NCBI RefSeq assembly: GCF_001571005.1
Contig: NZ_BCST01000001.1
Location: forward strand, 434,001 to 498,000
Length of the DNA: 64,000 bases
Direction: 5' to 3'
Source of the DNA: Herbiconiux solani NBRC 106740
Lineage (GTDB): Bacteria > Actinomycetota > Actinomycetes > Actinomycetales > Microbacteriaceae
Both the position numbers and the translations under genes were made by a program. This document shows positions 18,136 to 26,610 of the stretch, one piece after another. The first letter of the stretch is position 1. Each line of letters starts with the position of its first letter. A model generated the notes under the pieces. That model ran no database searches, was not told the origin of the DNA, and was given only the letters and a program-made list of their open reading frames with translations.

Positions 18136-18930
18136 ATGGCCCGCAAGAGCAGGAAAGCCAACAGACGCCACCCCCTGGCAACTGTCGTGCTGATTGCTAT
18201 CGGCCTGGTCGTCACGGGAGGCGGATACGCAGCCTTCAGCAGCACGACCACCGCATCCGCCGACACCAGCGCATCGAGCCAGGAGACGATCGACGAGGGC
18301 GAGAAGCTCTTCGCCGCGAACTGCGCCACCTGCCACGGCATGAACCTCCAAGGCACCGACGACGGCCCGAGCCTGATCGGCGTCGGAGCGGCCGCGGTCA
18401 ACTTCCAGGTCGGCACCGGCCGCATGCCGATGGCGATGCAGGGCCCGCAGGCCATGCAGAAGCCCGTGCAGTTCAACGACGAGCAGACCGCGGCCATGGC
18501 CGCGTACGTCGCCTCGATCTCCCCCGGCCCCGCGATCCCGGATGCGAAGTACCTGCAGGCCGACGGAGACGCGGCCAACGGTGGCGAGCTGTTCCGCATC
18601 AACTGCGCGATGTGCCACAACGTGGCCGGCGCCGGCGGTGCGCTGACCGAGGGCAAGTTCGCCCCGGAGCTCACCGGCGTGCTGTCGACCCACATCTACG
18701 AGGCCATGCTCACCGGCCCGCAGAACATGCCGGTCTTCAACGACGACAACCTCACGCCCGAAGACAAGCGCGACATCATCACCTACCTGAAGTACCTCGA
18801 GAACAACCCCTCCCCGGGCGGGTTCGAACTCGGAAACCTCGGTCCGGTGGCAGAAGGACTGTTCGTCTGGATCTTCGGTCTGGGAGCCATCATCGCCCTG
18901 ATGGTCTGGCTCACGGCCAAGTCGAACTAG
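18136..18930 (+). CDS. qcrC: Di-heme cytochrome c subunit of the bc1 complex
   Basis: 264 residues. An N-terminal signal-anchor (residues about 14-36) is followed by two cytochrome c domains with heme-binding CATCH (C63-H67) and CAMCH (C157-H161), and a C-terminal membrane helix (EGLFVWIFGLGAIIALMVWL). This di-heme protein replaces a separate soluble cytochrome c, passing electrons from the Rieske/cytochrome b core directly to CtaC. Preceded by GAGAG 56 bp after ctaE. Confidence 0.96.
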   Translation: MARKSRKANRRHPLATVVLIAIGLVVTGGGYAAFSSTTTASADTSASSQETIDEGEKLFAANCATCHGMNLQGTDDGPSLIGVGAAAVNFQVGTGRMPMAMQGPQAMQKPVQFNDEQTAAMAAYVASISPGPAIPDAKYLQADGDAANGGELFRINCAMCHNVAGAGGALTEGKFAPELTGVLSTHIYEAMLTGPQNMPVFNDDNLTPEDKRDIITYLKYLENNPSPGGFELGNLGPVAEGLFVWIFGLGAIIALMVWLTAKSN

Positions 18931-18991
18931 TCCGCGCCCGTCCGGGTGAAAACGTCACAGCACATCACAGCAAGCTCGAAAGGGAAAACCA

Positions 18992-20062
18992 ATGGCACAT
19001 GACGAGGTGAGCGGCCACGATACAGCCGCTTCCGATTCGTCGGCCGTCGAGACGACCAGAGGCACCACGGCCGGCACCACGGTCATCGCCTCCGACGTCG
19101 TGAACCCGGGTGAGCCGCCCCACCGCAAGCGCGTCACCGACGTCGATCCGAAGGCCAACAAGACGGCCCAGCGATCGGTCTACACGCTCTTCTACCTCTC
19201 GATCGCCGGCAGCGTCTTCGCCGTCGCGGCCTACATGGCCTTCCCGATCGAAGACGGCGACCCGACCGCTCTGCGCCTGAACACGCTCTTCATCGGCATC
19301 GGCATCGCACTGGCGCTGTTCGGCATCGGCCTCGCCGCCGTGCACTGGGGCAAGGCCCTGATGTACGACAAGGAGGGCATCGACGAGCGCCACCCGGTCC
19401 GCGGCACCGACGCGACCCGCGAGCGTGCCGTCGAGATCTTCGAGCAGGCCGACAAGGAGTCCGGTTTCGGCCGTCGCACCCTGATCCGTAACAGCCTGAT
19501 CGGCGCGCTCGTCGCCTTCCCGCTGCCCGGCCTCGTGCTCTTCCGTGGTCTCGGACCGCAGAACGAAGACCCGGTCGAGCTCCTCAGCCACACGATGTGG
19601 CAGAAGGGGTCGCGCCTGACCCTCGACCCCACCGGCATCCCGGTGAAGGCCGCCGACATCACGATCGGCTCGGTCTTCCACATCATCCCCGAGGGCCTCA
19701 ACGAGCGGGAGGACCGCCTGGAGCAGAAGGCCAAGGCGGCCGTGCTGCTCATGCGCCTGAACCCGGACGACCTGAACATCAGCCCCGGCCGTGAGGGCTG
19801 GTCGTACGACGGAATCGTCGCGTACTCGAAGATCTGCACGCACGTCGGCTGCCCGGTGGCGCTGTACGAGCAGCAGACGCACCACCTGCTGTGCCCCTGC
19901 CACCAGTCGACCTTCGACGTGGTGAACGAGTGCGAGGTCATCTTCGGCCCCGCCAAGCGCCCGCTGCCCCAGTTGCCGATCGAGGTCGACTCCGAGGGCT
20001 ACCTCGTCGCGAAGAGCGACTTCAACGAGCCCGTCGGCCCTAGTTTCTGGGAGCGTCCATGA
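18992..20062 (+). CDS. qcrA: Rieske iron-sulfur subunit of the bc1 complex
   Basis: 356 residues. An N-terminal Ser/Thr-rich region and three predicted membrane helices (near residues 65, 98 and 165), the actinobacterial type, precede the Rieske domain. The [2Fe-2S] ligand boxes are CTHVGC (C282, H284, C287) and CPCH (C301, H304), with the disulfide Cys at 287 and 303. Oxidises menaquinol at the Qo site. The stop overlaps the qcrB start in an ATGA. Confidence 0.96.
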   Translation: MAHDEVSGHDTAASDSSAVETTRGTTAGTTVIASDVVNPGEPPHRKRVTDVDPKANKTAQRSVYTLFYLSIAGSVFAVAAYMAFPIEDGDPTALRLNTLFIGIGIALALFGIGLAAVHWGKALMYDKEGIDERHPVRGTDATRERAVEIFEQADKESGFGRRTLIRNSLIGALVAFPLPGLVLFRGLGPQNEDPVELLSHTMWQKGSRLTLDPTGIPVKAADITIGSVFHIIPEGLNEREDRLEQKAKAAVLLMRLNPDDLNISPGREGWSYDGIVAYSKICTHVGCPVALYEQQTHHLLCPCHQSTFDVVNECEVIFGPAKRPLPQLPIEVDSEGYLVAKSDFNEPVGPSFWERP

Positions 20063-21735
20063 CCAGCACGATCGAACGAGCGGATGCCCACGAGGCTCCG
20101 GTCTCGAAGCCGGCCAAGGGTGGCGGCTTCACGGGTGCGGCCGCCAACTACATCGACGAGCGCACGAGCATCTCGGGCGTCGTCAAGGAGTTCGGCCGCA
20201 AGATCTTCCCCGACCACTGGTCGTTCATGCTCGGCGAGGTGGCCCTCTACAGCTTCGTCGTCATCATCCTGTCGGGCACGTTCCTGACGTTCTTCTTCCA
20301 GGCCTCGATGGTCGAGACGCACTACGACGGCTCGTTCGTGCCGCTCAAGGGCGTCGAGATGTCGGCAGCCATGGAGTCGGCGCTGCACATCTCGTTCGAC
20401 GTGCGTGGCGGCCTCCTGGTGCGTCAGATCCACCACTGGGCGGCGCTGCTGTTCATCGCGGCCATCGGCCTCCACATGCTGCGCGTGTTCTTCACGGGTG
20501 CGTTCCGGAAGCCGCGTGAGCTCAACTGGGTGATCGGCTTCCTGCTGTTCGTGCTGGCCATGGCCGAGGGCTTCACCGGCTACTCGCTGCCGGACGACCT
20601 GCTCTCGGGCAACGGCCTCCGGATCATCGACGGCCTGATCAAGGGTCTCCCCTTCATCGGTACCTGGACCTCGTTCCTCCTGTTCGGCGGGGAGTTCCCG
20701 GGCACCGACATCGTGGGCAGGTTCTACACGCTGCACATCCTGTTGCTGCCGGCGATCCTGGTCGCGTTCCTCGCGCTCCACCTGGTGTTCGTGGTCGTGC
20801 ACAAGCACACCCAGTTCGCCGGTCCCGGCCGCACCGAGAAGAACGTCATCGGCTACCCGATCCTCCCCGTGTACGCGGCGAAGGCCGGCGGATTCTTCTT
20901 CCTGGTCTTCGGTGTCATCGCGCTGATGGCGGCGTTCTTCACGATCAACCCGATCTGGAACTACGGTCCCTACGACCCCTCCCCCGTCTCGGCGGGTACG
21001 CAGCCGGACTGGTACATCGGCTTCGCCGACGGTGCCCTGCGGCTCATCCCACCGGGATTGGAGTTCGTCTGGCTCGGGCACACCTGGTCGTTCAACATCA
21101 TCATCCCGGTGATCGCCTTGGTGGGTCTCCTCGCTCTCGTGGCGATCTACCCGTTCGTCGAGAGCTGGGTGTCGGGCGACAAGCGCGAGCACCACATCCT
21201 CGACCGTCCGCGCAACGCCCCGACCCGCACCGCGATCGGTGCCGCCGGCGTCACGTTCTACGCCGGCCTCTGGGCGGCGGCGTCCTCCGACCTGATGGCG
21301 ACGCACTTCCAGCTGTCGATCGAAGGCGTGATCCACGTGATCCAGGCCTGGACCGTGCTCGGCCCGTTCCTGGCCTACTTCGTCACGAAGCGCGTCTGCA
21401 TCGCGCTGATGAAGAAGGACCGCGAGATCGTGCTGCACGGCTTCGAGTCCGGCCGCATCGTGCGCCTGCCCGGTGGCGAGTACATCGAGGTGCACGAGCA
21501 GGTCGACGACTACGAGCGCTGGAAGCTGGTCGACTACGAGGTGTACGAGCCGCTCATGCTGCGCCCGAACTCCAAGGGCAAGATCACGGGCGCCCAGCGC
21601 CTGCGGTCGCGGATGTCGAAATGGTTCTTCGAGGACCGCATCGCCCCCGTCCGCACCCAGGAGCTCGAGGCCAGCCACGCGCACGGCCACGACGGCACCC
21701 ACGGCGAGATCGAAAAGGGCCCCGGCCTGGTCTGA
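20059..21735 (+). CDS. qcrB: Cytochrome b subunit of the bc1 complex
   Basis: 558 residues, membrane-embedded with b-type heme ligands in SALHISFDVRGGLLVRQIHHWAALL (first pair) and the later helix segment FYTLHILLLPAILVAFLALHLVF. The Qo-site PDDL (corresponding to PEWY/PDWY regions) is in YSLPDDLLSG, and PDWYIGF occurs before the last helices. A long C-terminal cytoplasmic extension typical of actinobacteria ends in a His-rich tail. Translationally coupled to qcrA; a strong terminator follows 20 bp downstream. Confidence 0.96.
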   Translation: MTSTIERADAHEAPVSKPAKGGGFTGAAANYIDERTSISGVVKEFGRKIFPDHWSFMLGEVALYSFVVIILSGTFLTFFFQASMVETHYDGSFVPLKGVEMSAAMESALHISFDVRGGLLVRQIHHWAALLFIAAIGLHMLRVFFTGAFRKPRELNWVIGFLLFVLAMAEGFTGYSLPDDLLSGNGLRIIDGLIKGLPFIGTWTSFLLFGGEFPGTDIVGRFYTLHILLLPAILVAFLALHLVFVVVHKHTQFAGPGRTEKNVIGYPILPVYAAKAGGFFFLVFGVIALMAAFFTINPIWNYGPYDPSPVSAGTQPDWYIGFADGALRLIPPGLEFVWLGHTWSFNIIIPVIALVGLLALVAIYPFVESWVSGDKREHHILDRPRNAPTRTAIGAAGVTFYAGLWAAASSDLMATHFQLSIEGVIHVIQAWTVLGPFLAYFVTKRVCIALMKKDREIVLHGFESGRIVRLPGGEYIEVHEQVDDYERWKLVDYEVYEPLMLRPNSKGKITGAQRLRSRMSKWFFEDRIAPVRTQELEASHAHGHDGTHGEIEKGPGLV

Positions 21736-21754
21736 TCCCGCTCCCCCGCCCCAC

Positions 21755-21795
21755 CACGAAGGCCCGGCACACTCTCTGTGTGCCGGGCCTTCGTG
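21755..21795 (+). terminator. Intrinsic terminator after qcrB
   Basis: Perfect 17-bp stem (21755-21771 with 21779-21795) around a 7-nt loop, containing aggcccggcaca / tgtgccgggcct. Confidence 0.9.
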
Positions 21796-21918
21796 CGTCC
21801 CTGAGTAGAGCGCACCTGTCGATGGCCACTCTGGCGGCCGTCGGCCTCTCTCCCGCCTGCGCGTGACCGCTATCGTTCGGCGGCGCCTCGCATGCCTTGG
21901 CCGAGATTCTAAACGGAT

Positions 21919-22647
21919 TTGTCTGCACCCGCGGGTGAGAAGATCCGCGTGCCGGTGGCACCCGAGACGTACGTCTCCAACATGGGCGGAAAATACATCG
22001 GAACGCCTACGGCACTAGCGTTCTACGGCTTCACGATGCCCCTGACCGAGACCATAGGCGGCAGGGGAATCGAAGGCCTGTACCGTCGGAAGGTCGTCAG
22101 CACCACCTCCGTCACCGAGCGGATAGGCGGGGCGGATCGGTACGAGACGTCTGTACTGACCGCCAAGCGCGTTCAGCCCGGTACCGCGACGATCGTGTAC
22201 ATCGCCAGCGGTGAGAACTTCGCGGACGCGTTGAGTGCCTCGGCGATCGCCGCGCAGCGGGGAGCTCCCCTGATGCTGGCCATGTCGACCTCGGTTCCGA
22301 AGGTCGTCGCGGACGCAGTCTCGGATCTCCGCGCGACTGCCGGCACCGCGACCCGGGTCGAGGGTGTCAATCGGTACGTCGGATCGGCGAAGGTGGCCGG
22401 AGCGTTCTTCCCCGCTACTCCCCCGAGCGACACCGTCTACTTCGCCACGGGCGCGACGTACCCTGATGCCCTCGCGGGCGGCGTGCTCGCCGGGCAGAAG
22501 AAGGCTCCGATCCTGCTCGTCAGCAAGTCGTGCATGATGGCCGAGGTCGCCGCCGAAGTGCGCCGGCTGAACCCGGCCAAGATCGTGCTGCTCGGCGGGC
22601 CGTCGAGCCTCGACGCGACGCTTGGCGATCTCCCCGTCTGTCCCTGA
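21919..22647 (+). CDS. Cell-wall-binding-repeat-2 protein lacking a signal peptide; probable truncated gene
   Basis: 242 codons from a TTG; the frame is closed by TAA nine bases upstream, so no signal peptide is possible. Residues about 65-140 (ERIGGADRYETS, VYIASGENFADALSAS) and 150-240 (RVEGVNRY, VYFATGATYPDALAGG, KIVLLGGPSSLD) are two CwbR2 repeats; secreted members normally have three. The first 60 residues are unrecognised. It uses ATA twice, CTA and AGG, codons that are rare around it. Just upstream, 21822-21866 encodes MATLAAVGLSPACA, reminiscent of a signal-peptide remnant. Likely the 3' part of a decayed or transferred gene. Confidence 0.65.
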   Translation: MSAPAGEKIRVPVAPETYVSNMGGKYIGTPTALAFYGFTMPLTETIGGRGIEGLYRRKVVSTTSVTERIGGADRYETSVLTAKRVQPGTATIVYIASGENFADALSASAIAAQRGAPLMLAMSTSVPKVVADAVSDLRATAGTATRVEGVNRYVGSAKVAGAFFPATPPSDTVYFATGATYPDALAGGVLAGQKKAPILLVSKSCMMAEVAAEVRRLNPAKIVLLGGPSSLDATLGDLPVCP

Positions 22648-22662
22648 GCATCTGACAACCAG

Positions 22663-22692
22663 AAAGGCCCGGCACCTTGGTGCCGGGCCTTT
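22663..22692 (+). terminator. Intrinsic terminator after the CwbR2 fragment
   Basis: 14-bp stem (22663-22676 with 22679-22692) with a T-rich end (tttt). Confidence 0.85.
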
Positions 22693-22832
22693 TCGGTGGG
22701 CGCGACCGACGGAGGATCCGGCGGTTGGGCGGCTGCGACGGAGGGTGGGTCCGCCCGAGACGGGTATCTCCGTCGTCGCCACCCCGATAGACGACCCGGC
22801 TGGCCGGCAGTGCGACACGGGCGGGAGAACGA

Positions 22833-22866
22833 CGAAGGCCCGCTCTCCGGGGAGAGCGGGCCTTCG
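22833..22866 (-). terminator. Intrinsic terminator after ctaF
   Basis: Perfect 16-bp stem (22833-22848 with 22851-22866) 15 bp beyond the ctaF stop on the minus strand; arm core aaggcccgctctcc. Confidence 0.85.
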
Positions 22867-22881
22867 AGGTGGTGCGGGGGG

Positions 22882-23301
22882 CTAGCGGGCGAAGTAGCCG
22901 CGGTAGTACTCGTAGGTCCAGCCGACGATCGCCACGAGCGTCAGGGCCGCCGCGATGAAGCTGAGCCAGATGCCGACCGCCAGGCCGAGCATCAGGAGCG
23001 CGCCGCCACCGGCGAGGATGATCGGCCACCAGCTCCACGGGCTGTAGAAGCCCATCTCCGGGTCGCCGTCGTCGATGTTGGAATCCAGGCGGTCCTCCGG
23101 CAGCTCGGCGCCCTGCGCCTTGTGCACGCGGCTCAGGTAGAACGCGAGGAACGCGGAGAGGATGGCCGCCAGACCGATCGCGATCGTTCCGACCCACTCG
23201 ATCTCGCCGTTGAAGTACAGCAACGACCAGATCGTGTACGCCACGTCCGCGAGGAGCATGAACGCGAACAGGATCCAGAAGAGGTTGGTATTCGCTCTCA
23301 T
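22882..23301 (-). CDS. ctaF: Cytochrome c oxidase subunit IV
   Basis: 139 residues, the small actinobacterial aa3 subunit. Four hydrophobic helices in two pairs (NLFWILFAFMLLADVAYTIW, IAIGLAAILSAFLAFYLSRV; then WPIILAGGGALLMLGLAVGI, FIAAALTLVAIVGWTYEYY), separated by an acidic loop with DSNIDDGDPEMGFYSPWSWWP, the family signature. Third gene of ctaC-ctaD-ctaF, starting 3 bp after the ctaD stop, so translation is probably coupled. Confidence 0.94.
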   Translation of the reverse strand: MRANTNLFWILFAFMLLADVAYTIWSLLYFNGEIEWVGTIAIGLAAILSAFLAFYLSRVHKAQGAELPEDRLDSNIDDGDPEMGFYSPWSWWPIILAGGGALLMLGLAVGIWLSFIAAALTLVAIVGWTYEYYRGYFAR

Positions 23302-23304
23302 CGG

Positions 23305-25047
23305 TTACTTCACCTTGTCCTGCGAGATGTCGTACGTGGGGGCATCCGGAGCATCCTTTGCCGGTCCGACACCGACGGGGATGCCGGCCTCGGGGTGGTT
23401 CAGGTCGAAGGCCGGGGACTCCGAACGGATGCGCGGGATCGACGTGAAGTTGTGCCGCGGCGGCGGGCAGGACGTCGCCCATTCGAGCGAGCGGCCGTAG
23501 CCCCACGGGTCGTTCACGGTGACCTTCGGCGCCGTCCGGGCCGTGATGTACACGTTCAGGAAGAACGGGATCATCGAGGCGGCCAGGATGAAGGCACCGA
23601 TCGTCGAGAGCTGGTTCATCCACTCGAAGCCGGGCTCGGGCTGGTAGGTCGCGTACCGACGCGGCATCCCGATCACACCCAGCCAGTGCTGGATGAGGAA
23701 CGTCGTGTGGAACCCGATGAACAGCAGCCAGAAGTGCCAGTGGCCCAGGCGCTCGTTGAGCATCTTGCCCGTCCACTTCGGCCACCAGAAGTAGAAGCCG
23801 GAGAACATGGCGAACACCACGGTTCCGAACACCACGTAGTGGAAGTGGGCGACGACGAAGTACGTGTCAGAGACGTGGAAGTCGAGCGGCGGCGACGCGA
23901 GGATGACACCGGTCAGACCACCGAAGGTGAAGGTGATCAAGAAGCCGATGGCCCAGATCATGGGTGTCTCGAAGGTGACGGACCCCCGCCACATCGTGCC
24001 GACCCAGTTGAAGATCTTCACACCCGTCGGCACCGCGATCAGCATCGTCATGAGCGCGAAGAACGGCAGCAGCACCGAGCCGGTGACGTACATGTGGTGC
24101 GCCCAGACCGTGACCGACAGGGCGGCGATCGAGATCGTCGCGTAGATCAGGGTCTTGTACCCGAAGATCGGCTTGCGGCTGAAGACCGGGAAGACCTCGG
24201 AGACGATGCCGAAGAACGGCAGCGCGATGATGTAGACCTCCGGGTGCCCGAAGAACCAGAACAGGTGCTGCCAGAGGAGCACACCGCCGTTGGCCGCGTC
24301 GTAGACGTGGGCTCCGAACACCCGGTCGGCGCCGAGCGCGAACAGGGCGGCGGCCAGCACCGGGAAGGCCATCAGCACGAGGATCGACGTGACCAGGATG
24401 TTCCAGGTGAAGATCGGCATGCGGAACATGGTCATGCCCGGAGCACGCAGCGTGATGATCGTGGTGATGAAGTTCACCGCGCCGAGGATCGTGCCGAAGC
24501 CCGAGAGCCCGAGGCCGAAGACCCAGAGGTTTCCGCCGTCACCGGGTGTGAACGTCGTCGACGACAAGGGCGAGTAGGCGAACCAGCCGAACGACGCCGC
24601 ACCCTGCGGGGTGAGGAAGCCGGAGACCGCGATCAGCGAGCCGAAGAGGAACAGCCAGAACGCGAAGGCGTTCAGACGCGGGAACGCCACGTCGGGTGCA
24701 CCGATCTGGAGCGGCATGATCACGTTGGCGAAGCCGGCGAACAGCGGCGTCGCGAACATCAGCAGCATGATCGTGCCGTGCATCGTGAACAGCTGGTTGT
24801 ACTGGTCTTTCGTCTGCAGCAGCTCGAGCCCGGGAGCGAAGAGCTGGGCGCGGATGACCAGGGCCATCACACCGCCGAGGCAGAAGAACAGGAACGACGC
24901 GATCAGGTACATGTACCCGATGGTCTTGTGGTCGGTGGAGGTGATCCACCGCACCAGGATGTTGCCCTTGCGCCCGACCGTCTTCGACGGGGTGGGCTCG
25001 GGAAGTGCCGGTGACCCGGCCGAGGTGACATCCACTGTTGCGGTCAT
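23305..25047 (-). CDS. ctaD: Cytochrome c oxidase subunit I
   Basis: 580 residues, catalytic heme-copper subunit with twelve membrane helices. Landmarks: [11 protein letters not shown] (heme a ligand His), [18 protein letters not shown] (Cu-B His and the His-Tyr cross-link region), HHMYVTGS (Cu-B His pair) and [10 protein letters not shown] (heme a and a3 ligands). It reduces O2 and pumps protons. The gene follows ctaC by 9 bp on the minus strand and converges with the ctaE-qcrCAB unit, so the supercomplex is encoded by two facing operons about 1.1 kb apart. Confidence 0.98.
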   Translation of the reverse strand: MTATVDVTSAGSPALPEPTPSKTVGRKGNILVRWITSTDHKTIGYMYLIASFLFFCLGGVMALVIRAQLFAPGLELLQTKDQYNQLFTMHGTIMLLMFATPLFAGFANVIMPLQIGAPDVAFPRLNAFAFWLFLFGSLIAVSGFLTPQGAASFGWFAYSPLSSTTFTPGDGGNLWVFGLGLSGFGTILGAVNFITTIITLRAPGMTMFRMPIFTWNILVTSILVLMAFPVLAAALFALGADRVFGAHVYDAANGGVLLWQHLFWFFGHPEVYIIALPFFGIVSEVFPVFSRKPIFGYKTLIYATISIAALSVTVWAHHMYVTGSVLLPFFALMTMLIAVPTGVKIFNWVGTMWRGSVTFETPMIWAIGFLITFTFGGLTGVILASPPLDFHVSDTYFVVAHFHYVVFGTVVFAMFSGFYFWWPKWTGKMLNERLGHWHFWLLFIGFHTTFLIQHWLGVIGMPRRYATYQPEPGFEWMNQLSTIGAFILAASMIPFFLNVYITARTAPKVTVNDPWGYGRSLEWATSCPPPRHNFTSIPRIRSESPAFDLNHPEAGIPVGVGPAKDAPDAPTYDISQDKVK

Positions 25048-25056
25048 GTCGGGTTC

Positions 25057-25926
25057 CTACTCTTCTTCGGCGGGCGTGCCGATGCCCGGAAGGTTCTGGT
25101 TGCGGTTGTACTCGTCGCCGAGCTGGCCTTCGTTGCCCGAATCCTTCAGCGACTGGATGTAGTCGTCGTACTCCTGCTGCGAGACGACCTTCACGTTGAA
25201 GAGCATCATCGAGTGGTACTCACCGCACAGCTCGGCGCACTTGCCGCTGTAGGTGCCCTCACGCTCGGGCGTGACGTACATGTAGTTCGTCTTGCCAGGC
25301 AGCATGTCCTTCTTGTAGAGGAAGTCGATGACCCAGAACGAGTGGATGACGTCGCGCGACTTGAGCTCGATCTCGACGGTCTTGCCGACGGGCAGGTAGA
25401 GCACCGGCAGCTCGGACTCGACGAGGTTGCCGTTCGCGTCGTCCGGGTCGTCCTGACCCTGGACACCGGCGTAGTAGACGTCTTCGTCGACGTAGTTGAA
25501 GTCCCACGCCCACTGCTTGCCGTAGACCTGGATCTTGACGTCGGGGTCGGCATAAGGGGTCTCGATGGCCTGCTGGTCCTTCGCGGTGAAGGCGAAGAAA
25601 CCGAGCACCAGGATCAGCGGCACGATCGTGTAGAAGATCTCGATCGGCATGTTGTACCGCAGCTGCGCGGGGAGGCCGGTCTGGCCCTTCCGGCGGCGGT
25701 AGACGACGATCGCCCAGATCGTGAGGCCCCAGGTGATGATGCCGACGATCAGCAGCACGATCCACGACGTGACCCAGAGGCCGATGACCCGGTCGACGTT
25801 GTTCGTGGTGCCGGGCTCCGTCGGGAGCCAGCCCTGGAGCTGTGCCTGCGTACATCCGGCGAGGACGACGGACATTGCGGCCGCGATAGGGATCGCGGCC
25901 CATCGGAGACGTCGGTTAGAGCGCAC
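25057..25926 (-). CDS. ctaC: Cytochrome c oxidase subunit II (lipoprotein)
   Basis: 289 residues from a GTG. A signal peptide with lipobox VLAGC is followed by two membrane helices (about 47-70 and 95-115) and a cupredoxin domain carrying the Cu-A site CAELCGEYHSMM. The Cu-A centre accepts electrons from QcrC. WAWDFNY is the conserved aromatic electron-entry patch. First gene of ctaCDF. Upstream (25927-26097) lies AT-containing promoter DNA with a tacact hexamer on the minus strand near 25950. Confidence 0.97.
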   Translation of the reverse strand: MRSNRRLRWAAIPIAAAMSVVLAGCTQAQLQGWLPTEPGTTNNVDRVIGLWVTSWIVLLIVGIITWGLTIWAIVVYRRRKGQTGLPAQLRYNMPIEIFYTIVPLILVLGFFAFTAKDQQAIETPYADPDVKIQVYGKQWAWDFNYVDEDVYYAGVQGQDDPDDANGNLVESELPVLYLPVGKTVEIELKSRDVIHSFWVIDFLYKKDMLPGKTNYMYVTPEREGTYSGKCAELCGEYHSMMLFNVKVVSQQEYDDYIQSLKDSGNEGQLGDEYNRNQNLPGIGTPAEEE

Positions 25927-26097
25927 CAGTGACCTTTCGGGAAGCTACACCTCAGTGTATTTGACCTCCTCCTAGCCTACTGTGTCGATTTCCCCGGCGC
26001 TGCCACAGGAGGGTCCGATAGCGGTGTGTCCGGGGCCGGATCACGGCGTGTCGGGCACGGAATTCCTCGGAGCGTCGGCGTGGCGCGGGCAGACGAA

Positions 26098-26124
26098 AGG
26101 GGCCGCCCCGAAGGAACGGCCCCT
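26098..26124 (-). terminator. Intrinsic terminator after the A-type Fe-S gene
   Basis: AGGGGCCG (26098-26105) pairs with CGGCCCCT (26117-26124); on the minus strand the stem is followed by TTTCGTC, 26 bp beyond the stop. Confidence 0.8.
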
Positions 26125-26150
26125 GAGTCGTGACGGATCACGAAGTGGTA

Positions 26151-26531
26151 TCAGTGGAAGGAGTCTCCACAGGCGCAGCTGCCCGATGCGTTCGGGTTGT
26201 CGATCGTGAACCCCTGCTTCTGGATCGTGTCCTCGAAGTCGATGGTGGCTCCCTCGAGGTAGGGGACGCTCATCTTGTCGACGACGACCTCGACGCCGTC
26301 GAAATCGACCACGCCGTCTCCGTCGAGCATCCGCTCGTCGAAGTAGAGCTGGTAGATCAGGCCCGAGCAGCCACCGGGCTGGACGGCGACGCGCAGACGC
26401 AGGTCGTCACGGCCTTCCTGCTCGAGCAGGCTGCGCACCTTGTCGCCTGCGGCCGGCGTGATGCCGACCTTGTGCGCGGGTGCATCGACGGTCGCGGTGT
26501 CGACGCCCGCGGTCAGGATGGTGTCGGTCAT
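26151..26531 (-). CDS. A-type iron-sulfur cluster carrier (HesB/IscA/ErpA family)
   Basis: 126 residues. The three cluster-binding cysteines are present: GGCSGLIYQLYFDE (first) and the C-terminal SCACGDSF (second and third). It assembles or delivers Fe-S clusters to target apoproteins. GGAG 5 nt before the ATG at 26531 supports this start over a GTG two codons upstream. It stands alone between terminator and M20 peptidase genes; which subtype (ErpA or IscA) cannot be settled from sequence alone. Confidence 0.93.
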   Translation of the reverse strand: MTDTILTAGVDTATVDAPAHKVGITPAAGDKVRSLLEQEGRDDLRLRVAVQPGGCSGLIYQLYFDERMLDGDGVVDFDGVEVVVDKMSVPYLEGATIDFEDTIQKQGFTIDNPNASGSCACGDSFH

Positions 26532-26610
26532 GTTCACTCCATTCGCTCGAAACAGGATCGAGAAATCGTAAGGATGACGGCAGTCTAACTCCGGAAACCG
26601 GGGAGGACGC

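Noticed and set aside
25927-26097. A small gene between ctaC and the A-type Fe-S gene
   Set aside because: Frames are short, lack a ribosome-binding site and overlap promoter-like AT-rich DNA.
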